The notes under the pieces: model-generated | Told to the model about the DNA's origin: nothing | Seen by the model: only the letters and a program-made list of their open reading frames with translations | Databases searched by the model: none | Assembly: GCA_023055505.1 (NCBI GenBank) | Contig: JALIRH010000003.1 | Location: 32,180,842-32,244,841, forward strand | Reading direction: 5' to 3' | DNA: 64,000 nucleotides | DNA from: Callipepla californica brunnescens | Taxonomy: Eukaryota > Chordata > Aves > Galliformes > Odontophoridae | Made by a program: the position numbers and the translations under genes | In this document: one piece after another, positions 26,701 to 58,922 of the stretch | Layout: each line of letters begins with the position of its first letter | Position numbering within the stretch: the first letter of the stretch is position 1

Positions 26701-29700
26701 TTCCTTGTACTTACTAAGAGCTTGTGTATATTTTAATGCAGTTAAGAGAACAAATGCAAAGAGAAAGAAGACGGGTTGGTATGAGATGAAATAGTTGCTT
26801 TGGCACCACTTTGCATCTGCATGAGATTGACTTAGTGTCTTTGCACCTAATGGAAATGCTTGAAATACATCATACAACACAGACGTAGCTCAGAATAAAC
26901 TAAGCTCTGACTTGTTTCAGGAACTGAAACACGCAAATATTTAGATGATTCTGCCCTGATATCTCACTTCATTAAGGGTGGAGTTGTCAGAAGTGTTAGC
27001 AGTGGCATTTTATCTGAAGCAGGGGGAGGAGAACCCCTTATGAATCCCTTCTCAGTAGTGTTATGTTGCAGTAAGTACCAGCCCGTTATTTGGATTTCTC
27101 AGCATCAGATCTTATAAGTACTGCATTGAGAAATTAGCTGAATTTTCAAATGTTTGCTGTCAGCTGCAATCCAATAATAGAGTACTTACCAGAACTTGGG
27201 TCTTGACTTGATTGGAAGTTCAGTGCTTTCAGTTTCTTCTCTAGAGGCTAGATGAGAGTCGTTGCTATGTTTTCTTAGCATCTATTTATTGTCCTTGGAA
27301 ACAGTTATTTCATTTGCATGTGATATGCATACATCTAAATACATCTGAAATGTCTGTCAGTGTATCACTAGAAGAGCACATTACTGTATTATCCCTATTG
27401 GTTGTTCAGCACATACCGTATAATCTTCAGGGGGACGAGATGTTCTGTAAAATATCTTAGAAACCACTGAAATAGAAACTTGAGTTATTCATATTTTTGG
27501 CTCCAAAATGATATTTTTTTTCCTTGTTCAGCGTTTAGGTCACAGCGATCTGTCTGTCAATCTGTTCTCAAACTAATACCTTATAAGATCATACAGGGTT
27601 AAAAAAAAGAATAATGAGTGCCCTCAGTTAGGGCAGAGGTGCAGCACGGTGTTGCTGGCACTGGCAGGAAGTTGGAAAGAATGACAGGCAATAGGCAAGT
27701 GTACAGCAAAGAGTGTCTTATCGTGTCATCTGGCATTGCAAGGCTTCCTGAGCTGGCGGATGTAGACGTTGGTATTTGAATAATCTTTGTGGGTTTTTCT
27801 TTCACGATTTATCTAGCCACTTTGAGGATCTACTCTAAATTTTTTATATCTACATCTTCTAACATCAGTTTAATTATGTGCTGTATAAAAATACATATAT
27901 ATAATCCCTTTTGGCTTTTGATCTTGCTGCCTGATAATTTCGTTTAACAGTTGCCAACGTTTTATATGCAGGTAACTGAGAACAGCTCTGTTACATCACT
28001 TTGATGACTTGTTAAGCTTCTTTCCAACTTTCCACTATTTACTTCCTGACATAAACTTAGAGGAGCATCATAGACTTGCATGGTGACAAATTACTTCTTC
28101 TCTTTTTCCTTTTGCAGCAGATCTTGCATTCATGTTTTGCCTTTTTGATCAGAAATGGCTGTTGCAGTGCCTAATCCTTCCCAGCGTTCCAACAGATTAT
28201 CCACAACGTGCTCACAGTCTTTACAGAGCTTTAAGTTGGTGTTGGATTTGTGAACTTTTCTCTGCTCATGGAACCTGTTTTAAATAGTAGTTAAAATGGA
28301 GACGGAGTTTCCTGGAGTCGTGACGTCACTATCATTAAGCCTGGGCAGTTTTCTGGTTGTCTGATCAGTCTACTGAAAAGTATTCTGACCCTTTGCTTGA
28401 TGCACTTTTTCTGTCCCACCCGTCACAACGTAGGATTGTTGTGGAGGGATCCACAGAAGTCCTTTGTGGTGAGCACACACCTGACTGCACAACCCTGCTC
28501 ATTTCGCCTGTGTCGATAGATCTGGACACACGAAAGTGCCATTTGGAAGAAAGAGAGTGCTAGGCAACCTGCAGTACTTGGGTCTGATTTTGAGACCTGC
28601 GATTTGTTCTGAACGCATTCTGAGGCGATCTGCATAACCTATCTGTTTTTTGAATAGCTTTTCTCAACTTCCATTGCATTCAGTGATGTTTTGCTCTCAG
28701 GTTCTTCTCTGTGCTCCGGGATGGCCGGTACTTGAAGAATTATACCTAACTTCAAATAATATCACAGTTTTGGAAAGGTAAGATGAGTAACTTCCATCAG
28801 TCTTCTGTGACCCATGTACTGCTAAGTTATGTATTGGATAAAGGTACATTCCTGCAATGTCACTGTCACATAATTGTGAAATAAACGATGCAAGCTTCTC
28901 ATGATGTACTTCAAAATACTTTTATACAAGTACAATTATTTGCATGCAGGTACGTACGTAGAAAACTGGTATTTTAGTTAGATATAATCTGAAATAGTCT
29001 GCTTTTGTGTATCTAGTTTGTTTTTATGTTTTTCAATGTGGCAGGCCTGATAATGTCCTGCAGACCCTGAAACTGTTAGACCTTTCCGACAACCAGCTAC
29101 TGGATGGAAGCCAGCTGCATCTGATAGGACATCTCCCCAGGTAGCTGTTCAGCAAATCTGCTGCAAGTTCTTTGTCTCGTCCTGGATATTCATTCTTCTC
29201 TGTAGCCTTTGTGGACAGAAATATGATTATGTCTTTTTTCTTACGTTGCATAGAAGGTGAATGGAATCTTAGAACAGAAGTATTCTGCCCTCTTGAGGAG
29301 AGTAACTGAATTACTTAACTGAGCTATTTTAATAGTCTTGGTTTGTTGTAGGCAAGTCAAGTCCTTCTTAAGTTGTGTGTTAGTAACTGAGTAACTCAAA
29401 ACTGAAATTATTTATCACTTTACTAAGTTCTTCACATGTTACCATCCTCAGCATTCTATCTGTGATGACAGGGTGCAGAGAGCGGCTGTGGAAAAGCAAA
29501 ACAGGATTGGATGTGGCTTCTTAGGAACAGTTTTATGTCCGTGACAGTGTCACAGAGGTTCTTTAGTAACGGTGCAGCCAGCACAGTTGTTTGAGTGTGC
29601 AGAATGCTGTTAGGCACTTCGGTGGGAAGTGTGACATAAAAGGCTGCTGGTGATGGGCAGTTTCCACGAGCAGGCATGCCCATGCACTCCCTTTGTTTAA

Positions 29701-32700
29701 TAAAGCCAAAGAAAAGCAAAACACAGTGAGGTTGGAAGGAGGCAAAGCTTGAAACTGTTGCACTTAGTCCCTACACACTCTGCTAAGGTCTGGGTACTGC
29801 CTGCTGCTGTGTACTTGTCAGTGATGGGCCGTGCCGTCAAAAGTCTATTGCATCTTCGTGTTTAATAATGAAAGCAAAACTTGAGGTGGTGTTTTTCTGG
29901 GAGGTTTGTTTGTTTTTTAACAGAAAAATGTCCTGTACCAGCTACAGCAATCATTGTATCTGTTACGTTTCAGACTGGAACAGTTAATTCTTAGAAACAA
30001 TGGAATCTCTTCTGTATGCTTTCCCGATGCTGAGTTTGGTATGTAAAAAAAGCAGTTTACTTTAGTCTTATAATTCTGTTCACTTGAAGTTTTCACTATT
30101 GTCTGGACTTATTCTTTTTCCTAGGATGCAAGACTAAAATGTTTCCTTCCTTAAAAAGCCTTGCAATAAATGACAATAAAATTTCACAGGTAGGTTTGCT
30201 TGTGAGAACTTCACATTGTATAAATGCATGCATCTCTGTTTAAAAGTAACTTTACCATTTGCTAGTGTAAGATTTGTTTGATTGCTGGTGTAAGAGCCTG
30301 AGGGGACTACTGAGCTCTTTGACCAACTCACGGGTGGGAATTTCCAAGTTTTTAAAATCTAAAATGTCGAGCAGTTCCCAAGCAGTTTAGTTGAGTGGGT
30401 TTTTTAATTAAATGTAAGGTGATTATTTTCTCTGTCGAATGAACGGGATGGAAGCGGTTGGTTCTGCAGTCCAGGAGAGTTGTTTCTCTCTCAGTTATTG
30501 TACAGGAAAAGCCAGTGACACTGCTCTGTTCTGCAATGCAGGGTGCTTTATGTTTCCTCATAAGTCTCTTCCCCTCCATTCCAGTGGTCGTCGATCAATG
30601 AGCTTGACAAACTGCCGAGCTTGCAGGTCCTGGAGTGTCGCAATAACCCTCTAATGGAAACAGAAAAGAATCCAGAGACCCTGAGACAGCTGATTATTGC
30701 CAAGATAAGTCAGCTGGAGGTTTTGAACAAGTCTGAGGTATGCAGTGCGTCAAGAAAAATGGCACAAGTCTGCAGAAAAACAGATTTTAAATTGTTGCTT
30801 GGTGAATGAATGTTCAGCTTCTGTTGAGATTGTTTATTTGGATGCAGGAAAAGTAAAGTACTGACTATTCCATCACTTTGTGGTCCCACTTAGTGCCCCA
30901 TTTATGAAGTACGGCCCTGTTTGTGAACACTGCTAGTTCAACGGGCACGGAGAAGACATGCCACCAGCATTTCTCCATCAATTCGAATTGAAATTGCAGG
31001 TCCGTTTATAAGCAGCATACACTTGCCAAAAAGAAAAGCAGCAGCAACACGGTTAACCCTGTTTCAGTTGTCTTCTGCAATAGGAGGCCAGAACTGTCTG
31101 AACCAAATCCAACTTTCAGTAAAGCTTTAGCATGGAGGAGGACAGAAACTGCATGTGTTCTGCAGCTACAAACAAAATTCTTAAACATTTGTGCGTTTTG
31201 TTTTCCTGGAAAGTCATATAATTTGGTTGTGCTCCATTCTTGTGTCAGTACAGATTTTTCCTGAAGAAAGAAAAGGAGCGGAGCTCGATTACCGCAAAAT
31301 ATTTGGCAAGGACTGGCTAGCAGCTGGAGGGCACTGGGATCCTGCGAGAAACAAACCGAGCAAAGAATTCCTTGCTGCCCACCCCAGATACCCGTCTCTT
31401 TGCCTTAGTAAGTCCAACTCCATGGCTGCTTTCCCTTGGGCTGCTGTTGAATTTTAGTCTCAAAAGCGTTCACGTGTACGTGTGCTTTCCCTCACACAGA
31501 ATACGGTGCCCCCGAAGAAGGAGAACTGAAGGGACAACAGCCTTTGACTCTGAAAAATCAGCTTTTGAGTAAGAGGCCAGAAATGGTCAAAACCTTTCCT
31601 TCTGCAGTGAAAACATGTTCAGGAGTTTGGTGTTTCCTGGGTGTCGATGAGTTTGACTGCATACCTGCTCATCTGTACTCCAGCTCCTCTTCCTCCGCAA
31701 TCCAACCTGAAGGATCTTCTTAATTAGGACTTAGCGAGGAGTAGTGGTATTCCATATTCTCCTCTGACAGCAGGAATGATTTTTCCATGGAAGAGATTTG
31801 AGCTTTCAACCTTAATCACACAGCTGTTTCCCAATTATTTTTTTTATATGTAACTTCTTAACTTTAGGATGGTCAAGGAAAAATATGGCTAACTAACTTT
31901 GGTATTTGGGGCTGCTCACATACTTATCTATAGGAAGAAGAGGGTGGGGGTGGAGGAAACAGTTTGTATAAAAGCATACTAGAAAGCTTTTGTGTCCTGC
32001 AAGAGCAGGCCCTGCCATTCATTCACTAATGCCTCCCTGTTCTTCCTTAAGCTTTGACAATTAAATGTCCCGACAACCCCGAGCAGAAGCCTGTAGTGAA
32101 AAAGCTACCAGGTAAGCCTTGTCTCTTGCTTTAGCAATTGATTTGTAGCTCCTTTGCAAATGACTGTAATAAGGGATGTCAGCTGCTGCCTCTAGCTTTG
32201 TCAGCTCCTGAAGATTGTCCCCTGATGATTCTGTCATGTAAAGGAATGACAGACATAGAACTCAGTTTAAAAAGGCCTTTTTCTGGTCCTCGCCCCCTAA
32301 CTTTCAGTCCAGTTTGAAAACTGCACGCTGATGCTTGTTATTAGCACGGCTTCCACTGGTTTCATGAGGCAAGCATACAAAAGCTGTCGCTGGGCTAGTA
32401 CACGCATCAGGAACCAGGGTGTCGGAGCCAAACATCTACACTGCAATTCTAGAGCTCTGTGAGGTCTCAGATCTTAAAAACTACAATAGGAGACTGATGC
32501 TGACCTGTATCAGATTTGTCTTCCATGAAGCTTTGCGCCTGCGGTGACAGCTACACTGAGCAGACTTTGTTCTAAATCAAACTGAAGTTTTGGAAAGATG
32601 CCTCAGAACGGACTCTGAAAGAAAACAACTTAGTCAAGCTTTATTCTAAAATAAAAATCACATTTATTATCACAAGTTGCATAAAATCAGATAGATAGAT

Positions 32701-33867
32701 ACAGCTTGTACAAAAATGTTTGATAGAAAAATATTTGTTTTGAGTACAATGTGTGGTATTACAGGAGTAACTCGCTATTGCTGTGCCTTTAGGTAAAGCT
32801 TCAAAAGAAGTAAAAGTTGAACTTATTTTTTTATATCGAGTAGATCTATTGCCAACAGGTATCACCTCTGGAGCAAACCACATTTACTCGTTCAGGATGC
32901 ATTACAAAAAATGTCCCTTGGTGTAACTGACTTCATAATAGAAAGTGCTGTACGGCTGTGCTGGCAGGCAGCAGGGGACTGGGTCACGCAGCAACACTCA
33001 CTCGTAGGAATGGCACTCAGTCACAGTGCTATCTGTGCCAGGAAAGCCAATTCAAGGAGCAGACACTTCAAGGAACGGGCACCAGCTGCAGTGCGTGACT
33101 GGTACGTGTGCCAGAGGTCACTTAGTTTAGCGTGGAATAAATTCAAATTCAAAGGTAAATTAGGAAGCCACAACACTTCGGTTTGGTAAATGGGATCCAG
33201 ACACTTCAGACGTGGCCGTGTATTGTGTCTGATCCAGCAGAGATTAAACCATTTTCAACTTGATGTTAGCAGTTATCATTTCAGGTACAGAATAGGTTAT
33301 TGCAGTGTTAGAACTGAAGCAGCAGTACAGCCTTTCACTGTTGCTATGAGCAAGTATAGCTGAAAAAACAGTACAGCTCTGTGGTAGCAGCATTTTTCTA
33401 ATAACTTTTCCCCCCCCACCTTCCTTTTTCAGAGTCCATGACTATTCAAAGGGTCAAAGGATTGCTTTATCACCTACTTAGAATTCCTGGTTCGGAACTG
33501 AAACTGTCCTACGAAAGTTCTAAAGTGAGTCAAAATTAGGTAATTTAGCAATAATGTACTTGATGCTGATCAAGGTCAGTGGCGTGTTCTAAAGTCCTGC
33601 CTCGTGACGTTGGTCTCACACAAGGAGGGCACTCTTCCTGCTCTAATTTAGGACCTGACTCAACCCCTGCAATACAACAAGACGGTCCCTGACAGCAACT
33701 CCCTGATGTAAGTTTAGTATATTCAAACCAAAAGCTGTTGGAGTCTGATGAGACTTCTTTCTTTCTTTTTCTAGCTGAAAGGAAAAGAAGTTGAACTCGA
33801 CAACAACTTAAAGCCTTTGCAGTTTTACTCAATAGAAAATGGGGACTGTGTGCTAGTGCGGTGGTAA
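14618..33867 (+). CDS. TBCE: TBCE, tubulin folding cofactor E (complete, 16 coding exons)
   Basis: TBCE is a tubulin chaperone that binds alpha-tubulin and helps form and take apart the alpha/beta heterodimer. Exons: 14618-14717, 16810-16894, 23837-24025, 25204-25292, 25790-25889, 26337-26439, 28701-28777, 29045-29140, 29974-30038, 30125-30189, 30585-30737, 31254-31407, 31500-31568, 32052-32111, 33433-33524, 33775-33867. All phases join, giving 529 residues (human 527). The CAP-Gly domain (about 10-70) carries WLGVEWDD and GKHDG (47-51). Leucine-rich repeats run about 155-323 (for example [11 protein letters not shown] at 233-243), followed by a cap (CRNNPL). A ubiquitin-like domain (about 445-529) ends in VLVRW. 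The start has a good Kozak context (G at -3 and +4). Intron 3 has a GC donor and intron 4 a weak GTATCC donor. Introns 9 and 12 are under 100 bases. Introns not listed separately hold nothing recognisable. Identification is very secure. Confidence 0.97.
14967..15254 (+). mobile_element. CR1 LINE fragment (3' end) in TBCE intron 1
   Basis: The plus strand matches CR1 3'-terminal sequence in order: the 'ggaaggttgtag' block, 'cctcttctcacaggtagcag', 'ttgcaccagggaaggttca', 'ggactagatggtcttcgtgg', and the end 'tctaacccaaatgattctgtg'. It is 5'-truncated, with no intact frame. It lies about 250 bases after TBCE exon 1, in sense orientation. Confidence 0.92.
15590..16775 (+). mobile_element. Old, degraded CR1 LINE in TBCE intron 1
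   Basis: Scattered but collinear CR1 similarity is visible: 'gtcaaaaataaaaggtcttg' followed by a 'cttggccaacctta' block, 'aataaggcttcttacataat', 'ttcagcatcttcattaatgt', 'aggagcaataggcacaa', 'ggaataggctgtccagagag', and a 3' end of the 'ggctgtgctaggtgaacttc' type near 16775. These are ORF2-to-3' UTR blocks in the right order, heavily mutated and with many stops. It is longer and older than the neighbouring copy at 14967. The 5' boundary is uncertain, and some CR1-like sequence may extend left to about 15480. Confidence 0.72.
17677..17704. repeat. (AT)14 microsatellite
   Basis: This is a perfect 28-base alternating AT run in TBCE intron 2. It is likely to vary in length between individuals. Confidence 0.97.
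19564..19586. repeat. C10-A13 homopolymer junction
   Basis: Ten C followed directly by thirteen A, within TBCE intron 2. Length here is prone to sequencing error. Confidence 0.95.
24026..24031 (+). other. TBCE: Non-canonical GC splice donor of TBCE intron 3
   Basis: Exon 3 ends CAAAG and the intron begins GCAAGT. That is the consensus for U2-type GC-AG introns, which need a near-perfect remainder. Using it gives an exon of 189 bases ending in phase 2, which joins exon 4 (first base G, 25204) to encode Arg125 and restores the LRR-region protein. A GT donor six bases downstream (24031-24032) would break the frame. Confidence 0.85.
26440..28700 (+). other. TBCE: TBCE intron 6, no other gene seen
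   Basis: This 2.26 kb intron shows no recognisable repeat or coding sequence. A perfect CRE palindrome (TGACGTCA) occurs at 28321-28328. Confidence 0.7.
28321..28328. promoter_or_regulatory. CRE palindrome TGACGTCA, intronic
   Basis: This is a perfect 8-base CREB/ATF consensus inside TBCE intron 6. A single site in an intron without a CpG island may well be chance, and function is unproven. Confidence 0.3.
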
Positions 33868-34107
33868 CAAGAGACAGCCCTGAAGAATGAAGGAAAAGCC
33901 AACACTGGAAGCGCAGAGGCATCGCAGGCTGCCTGCAGACACCACGTCCTACCTGTGCCTGAACACGCCGTGGGGAACGTGGTACCAGAGGGCTCTGTGG
34001 TAACACTGCCAGCTCCTAAGCTTGGCAGTGGTCTCTGTGAAAGCCTTTACTTTTGATGGAAGCGTCTTATGCAAGAGATACCAAATAGCACCTCAATTCT
34101 TCAGCTC

Positions 34108-34113
34108 AATAAA
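34108..34113 (+). terminator. TBCE: TBCE polyadenylation signal AATAAA
   Basis: A canonical hexamer 240 bases after the TBCE stop, followed by T-rich sequence (about 34127-34150). It would give a short 3' UTR ending near 34130. Confidence 0.65.
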
Positions 34114-34836
34114 TCTCCAGGTAACCTTTTGGCATTACTTTGTTCTACCTTCCCTCTGCAGCAGCGAGGATTTGTTTTCGTTGAACTGCCCGTCAGGATC
34201 TGGTTGGGATGTCTTTGCTTATAACAGCTCTAGGACAAAATCAGTGCTGCGCTGAAAGACATTACTTGCACTCTTTTCACTTACTTCCAAAGAACTTAAA
34301 GCAAACGAAAGTAAATCAGCAGTAATTGTAGAAGCATCTACACAGCCTTAGAATATTTAAGGTCAAAATCTGACAAACCATAATTCTACCTACAGAATGA
34401 ACATACCACAGTATATAAATAAGTTGTCAGCATACTGCAGGGCATTGCTATTTATTGTACATTCTTTAGTGTGCTATTCCTCAGTAGTATTTTACATCCA
34501 CTCATGTATCCCCAGATTCAAAGACAGCACACTCAACTATCAGAAATCCCTCCTCATCGGGCTAGGTTTGCAGTACTTCAAGATTTGGTATAAGCAAACT
34601 TTGATTTTACTTTTTTAATCTAAAATGACAATGGTATAAACAAACTGAACGAGATAAATCCCAAGCCCTAGCTGTCTCAGCCCTCCACCAACGTGGAACC
34701 TGCTGCAGCACGACTGACCAGCTGCCCCGGTACTAGCACAGCTCCCTCCCTCTGGGATCCTGGTACAGCTCTATACAGAGTTAAATCAGTAGTGTTTAAT
34801 TTACAAAAGACAGGCTAGTTGGCATTCTTATGTGCA

Positions 34837-34842
34837 TTTATT
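34837..34842 (-). terminator. B3GALNT2: Candidate B3GALNT2 polyadenylation signal (AATAAA on minus strand)
   Basis: TTTATT on the plus strand, about 260 bases downstream of the B3GALNT2 stop codon. A second AATAAA is at 34451-34456. If the nearer one is used, the 3' UTRs of TBCE and B3GALNT2 do not overlap. Use of the farther one would bring the two ends to within about 340 bases. Confidence 0.5.
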
Positions 34843-35099
34843 AATTACAAGTAGGTCTTTGACTTTATATAAAAAAGGAAATTTTTATCTTCAACATTTT
34901 GGTTTTTGTCAGATCAACATCTATACTATAGAAATTGAATCCTGTCAGTCCACTTGTAATTATCAAAAGGGATGTGCAAATGCTGTTAAACTTCACTCGA
35001 AACCCAACATTAAAAGATACCTTAACGTTCCACGCTCTTCCAAGAATGAACCCCAGCGTACAGGCGTTATATGCTACGCTGTCTGCCAGCGTAAGTCCA

Positions 35100-55492
<20,393 letters not shown>

Positions 55493-58400
55493 TGGCCGCC
55501 GCCGCAGCCGGCCCCTTCCCCTCCGCGCCGGGACTACGGGCCCGCTCGGCGGAGCGCGGCTCCTCCTCCCCGCGCCGCCGCTCGGCCGGGCCGAGCCGGG
55601 CTCCGCTGCCCCGCGGCCGCCGGGAGCTGCAGTCCCTCCCCGGCCCCGGCGGGCGGCGGCGGCGCGGGCGGCGGCGGCGGCCGCCTACAGCCCCCAGAAT
55701 GCCGCGGGGCGGCGCGGCCCCGGGAGGTTGGGACCGGCGGGAGAGCGGCGTCCTCTCCCTCCCTCAGGGACGCGCCGTGTGCGACGAGCGATGCGGGCAG
55801 CGGCGGCCGCGCAGCCGGCTGCCCCGGGGCTCCTCCCGCCGCCGGCGTGTGAGAACCGGGCAGCGCGGGAACTGCCCCCCCTCCGCCCTGTTCCTCACGG
55901 CAACTTTTATTTACGCGCGGTACCAAAAGCATCCGCGGTGACGCGAGCTCCTTATATAACCGTGCCGAGGAGGGGCCGTCTGCCGGCACACCGCTCCAGA
56001 TCTCCGCCGTCTGGAAAAATCCTCCTGCCGCCGTCCCGGTGCTGCCGGCCGCCGTGCCCCTCTGCAAGGAAGCTGTTCCTTGGCTACAGTCCTCACGGAG
56101 GACTTCAAACAACTGAAGTGTCCTTACTGTGGCAGGACAGCGGCCAAGAAGCGATGGTAATATTCTTGGCTTTGGAAGTGCGTTTAGGAGATGTTAACAA
56201 TAGCCCAAGCTCAGGCTCGCATCTGACCCACAACCACCGCGTGCTGAAGCTGGGGAGCCACGAGGGGGACCTCACCCCGATTCAATAGGTTTCGATAACT
56301 TTAGATAAAGGAGAGCATAAGATTATTGATACCTTGAGAAGTTATTCGTCTCTCTGGTTCTGAGCACAGACCTCTCCTTGACCTTCTGTATGGCAAATCT
56401 ACCTGAAAAAGCAACGTGGATAAATAAGCTTCTCAGACGCTAATGTATAAACTAGAAGTCATTGTGTAATAGCCCGAAGGCTTAAATGAACGCTTCCTGA
56501 AGCTATGCTATCAGAAACACATAATTTAGTCATTGAACCTCTGTGAAGTATAATTAAAAGAAAGGATTGAGTTTGTAGAAAAGAAGTCTAAATCCGTTCT
56601 CGAAATACTCACGCTGTGAAAATGATTGGAAAATTTTTTAAAGTCCTTTCACATAGCTTAATTAAGATTCATTTTTCATCTGAAGTGAGATATTGAAAGG
56701 AAAAATCAATGACTTCATCGTACGTATATTGGGTATAAACAGAAAAAAACAAAACAAAACCCATGTTGGAAATACATCAGCTTTATTGCATTTGCATACA
56801 TAAACATATTTAATATGCAAGCGAGTGTTTGTCAGCAAACAATAGCACTAGGTGAAGTATTTGCATAAAATGCTATTGATATTAATGGCTATTTACACTT
56901 GCCTTGCCTTTCAGCAGGCTCAGTGCAGAAACAACAGCGGGTCCAACAGCTAATGCTGCTGTACGTTTCCTGTACTCCTCATACTTTTTTAGTACGTTGG
57001 GCTCCCTCCCTAGGCAGGAACTTAATTATAAACATGCCCGGGAGTTATAATTACTTACAGACAAAACAGAGGTTCGCATTCCTTGCTTCCTATAGTCACA
57101 ACGTGTCAGAACATATACTATTTTCATTCAGTTCTTTCTGGACAGATGTACTCTTCTGATGCTACAGACTCAGACTGTCCCTCTGGCACATGAAGCACAG
57201 CACAACATGTTGGGCACAGGAGCTGGAGAGAGAAGAGACCAAAACGTAAGTCCCCAGACTGCCTGCAAACACAAGATGCTTCTGTTAAATTTGCATAATG
57301 TCTCTGGGTAGGCACTGTCCTTTCTGGCACAGCAGAGCTGCAGTTATGTACCACGCTCAGCCTGCCTGCAGCATTCAGATTTTTAATGTTTGTTGGACTA
57401 TGTACACAATTTCATAATTTAAACTCATAACCTAGACAGATTCACTGTGCGTACTGAAGGTTACCAATCCTTTCCTTCCTTAGTATCTCTGGAAGATACA
57501 GATTTGGTTTATTTTCCCAAATGGAAGCAATGCCTCCCCATTTCCCCTTAGCGCCTTCAGATCAGGATGAAGTACAGAAGCAGGTGAGTCCCAGAGTCAG
57601 TACATCTGGGGTATGCTGAGGACAGACAAAGGAATTCCTGTGAAAATGGATCTCTGGAAAGCAGGCCGCCTCTCTGAAGGGCTGCCAGCTCATACAGCTA
57701 GCAGCAGGAAAGACGAGCCAACAGTATGTGACCAGGCAAGTCTAAGGACTGATGGAGAGGAAGACAGATCCTATTACAAAGCTTTGCACAGCGCACAGTG
57801 TGCAACTGGTGTGGCATCAGGCCTGCGCTCATTTGTACACCGGATAGAAGCAAGCATCTAACAATGTTTTGCCCAGGGCTACTTTCCTTAATAGTCTCCC
57901 AAGAGAGACTAACTGGACGCACAAAAAAATCCAGATACATTATGACTACTGATTCTGCTCCGTGTGCCCCCTTATTCAGAGATTCAAAGAACCAAGAAGG
58001 TCAGAAAGGCAGCGTTTCCTTTACAGAAACCACACTGACCAGGCTCTCTCCATAATAATACCGCAGTGATTCGGGGCTCAGTTGCAACAGAACTAAATCT
58101 CACAAACCCTTCACGTAGTTGGTATTAAAACAACCCGTAGCCAGGATCTGTAAAACCCACCAAAACTAGAGCGCTGTGGGGTGTCATAAGGGGCACTGGT
58201 TTTATTTCAGGGGATTTATTTGTTTGTTTGTTTTTAATGAAGGCTGTCCTGTGCTCCCCAGTTGAGGAATGGAGCTTCTTGAAGCTATTCCACTCTGTTG
58301 CTGTTTGGGCTGAACGCTGCAGTGACGACAGTGTGTTTCACATTAAAACTGGAAAAGTTTGGTAAGTTTCGGCAGAAATAACAATTTTGGAAAAGCTGAG

Positions 58401-58878
58401 GAAATTAACTAAGAACACTAAGAAAGAAATGTACTTGTTTCCTCAAAAATGGTCCGCTATTTTGCTGACTCCTTTTTTAAAATCAGATTTTAGCATCTCA
58501 TATCCGCATGCAGCAATGCCTTTAAGCTTTGCTGATACATGTCAGTGACAGCACTGTCACTTGCTCTTCTTTCCTGATGTTTTCTGTACAGAAGTTTTAA
58601 CTATTTTAGCCCATGGCTCTGATCTGTGGCAGGAGCCACATTTTAGAATGACTTCTCCAAGATCCAGGAATATCCTCCTGCAGGATCTGCCTTTCACTGG
58701 CACTGCAATAACATGACACTGAAACAGTTCTCACTTCATATTTGGACAAAGATAATCCGAATTCCTCATCTCACTTTCCCTCATAGAGCTCCACGTTTCA
58801 TTTCCCCTCACCAACGGGTCACATCAGCATTCTGGTGACAAGTCACCATGCTTTATTCTAGAGGGAGTAAATTAGAAT

Positions 58879-58922
58879 ATCCTTCTAATCTTTTGGCAAG
58901 ATCCTTCTAATCTTTTGGCAAG
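58879..58922. repeat. Perfect 22-bp tandem duplication
   Basis: The unit beginning ATCCTTCTAATC and ending TTTTGGCAAG is present twice without mismatch at 58879-58900 and 58901-58922. Identity of the copies suggests a recent event. Confidence 0.95.

Noticed and set aside
29456..29763. Possible processed pseudogene tail (AATAAAGCCAAAGAAAAGC)
   Set aside because: No coding body, no true poly-A tract and no target-site duplication could be seen.
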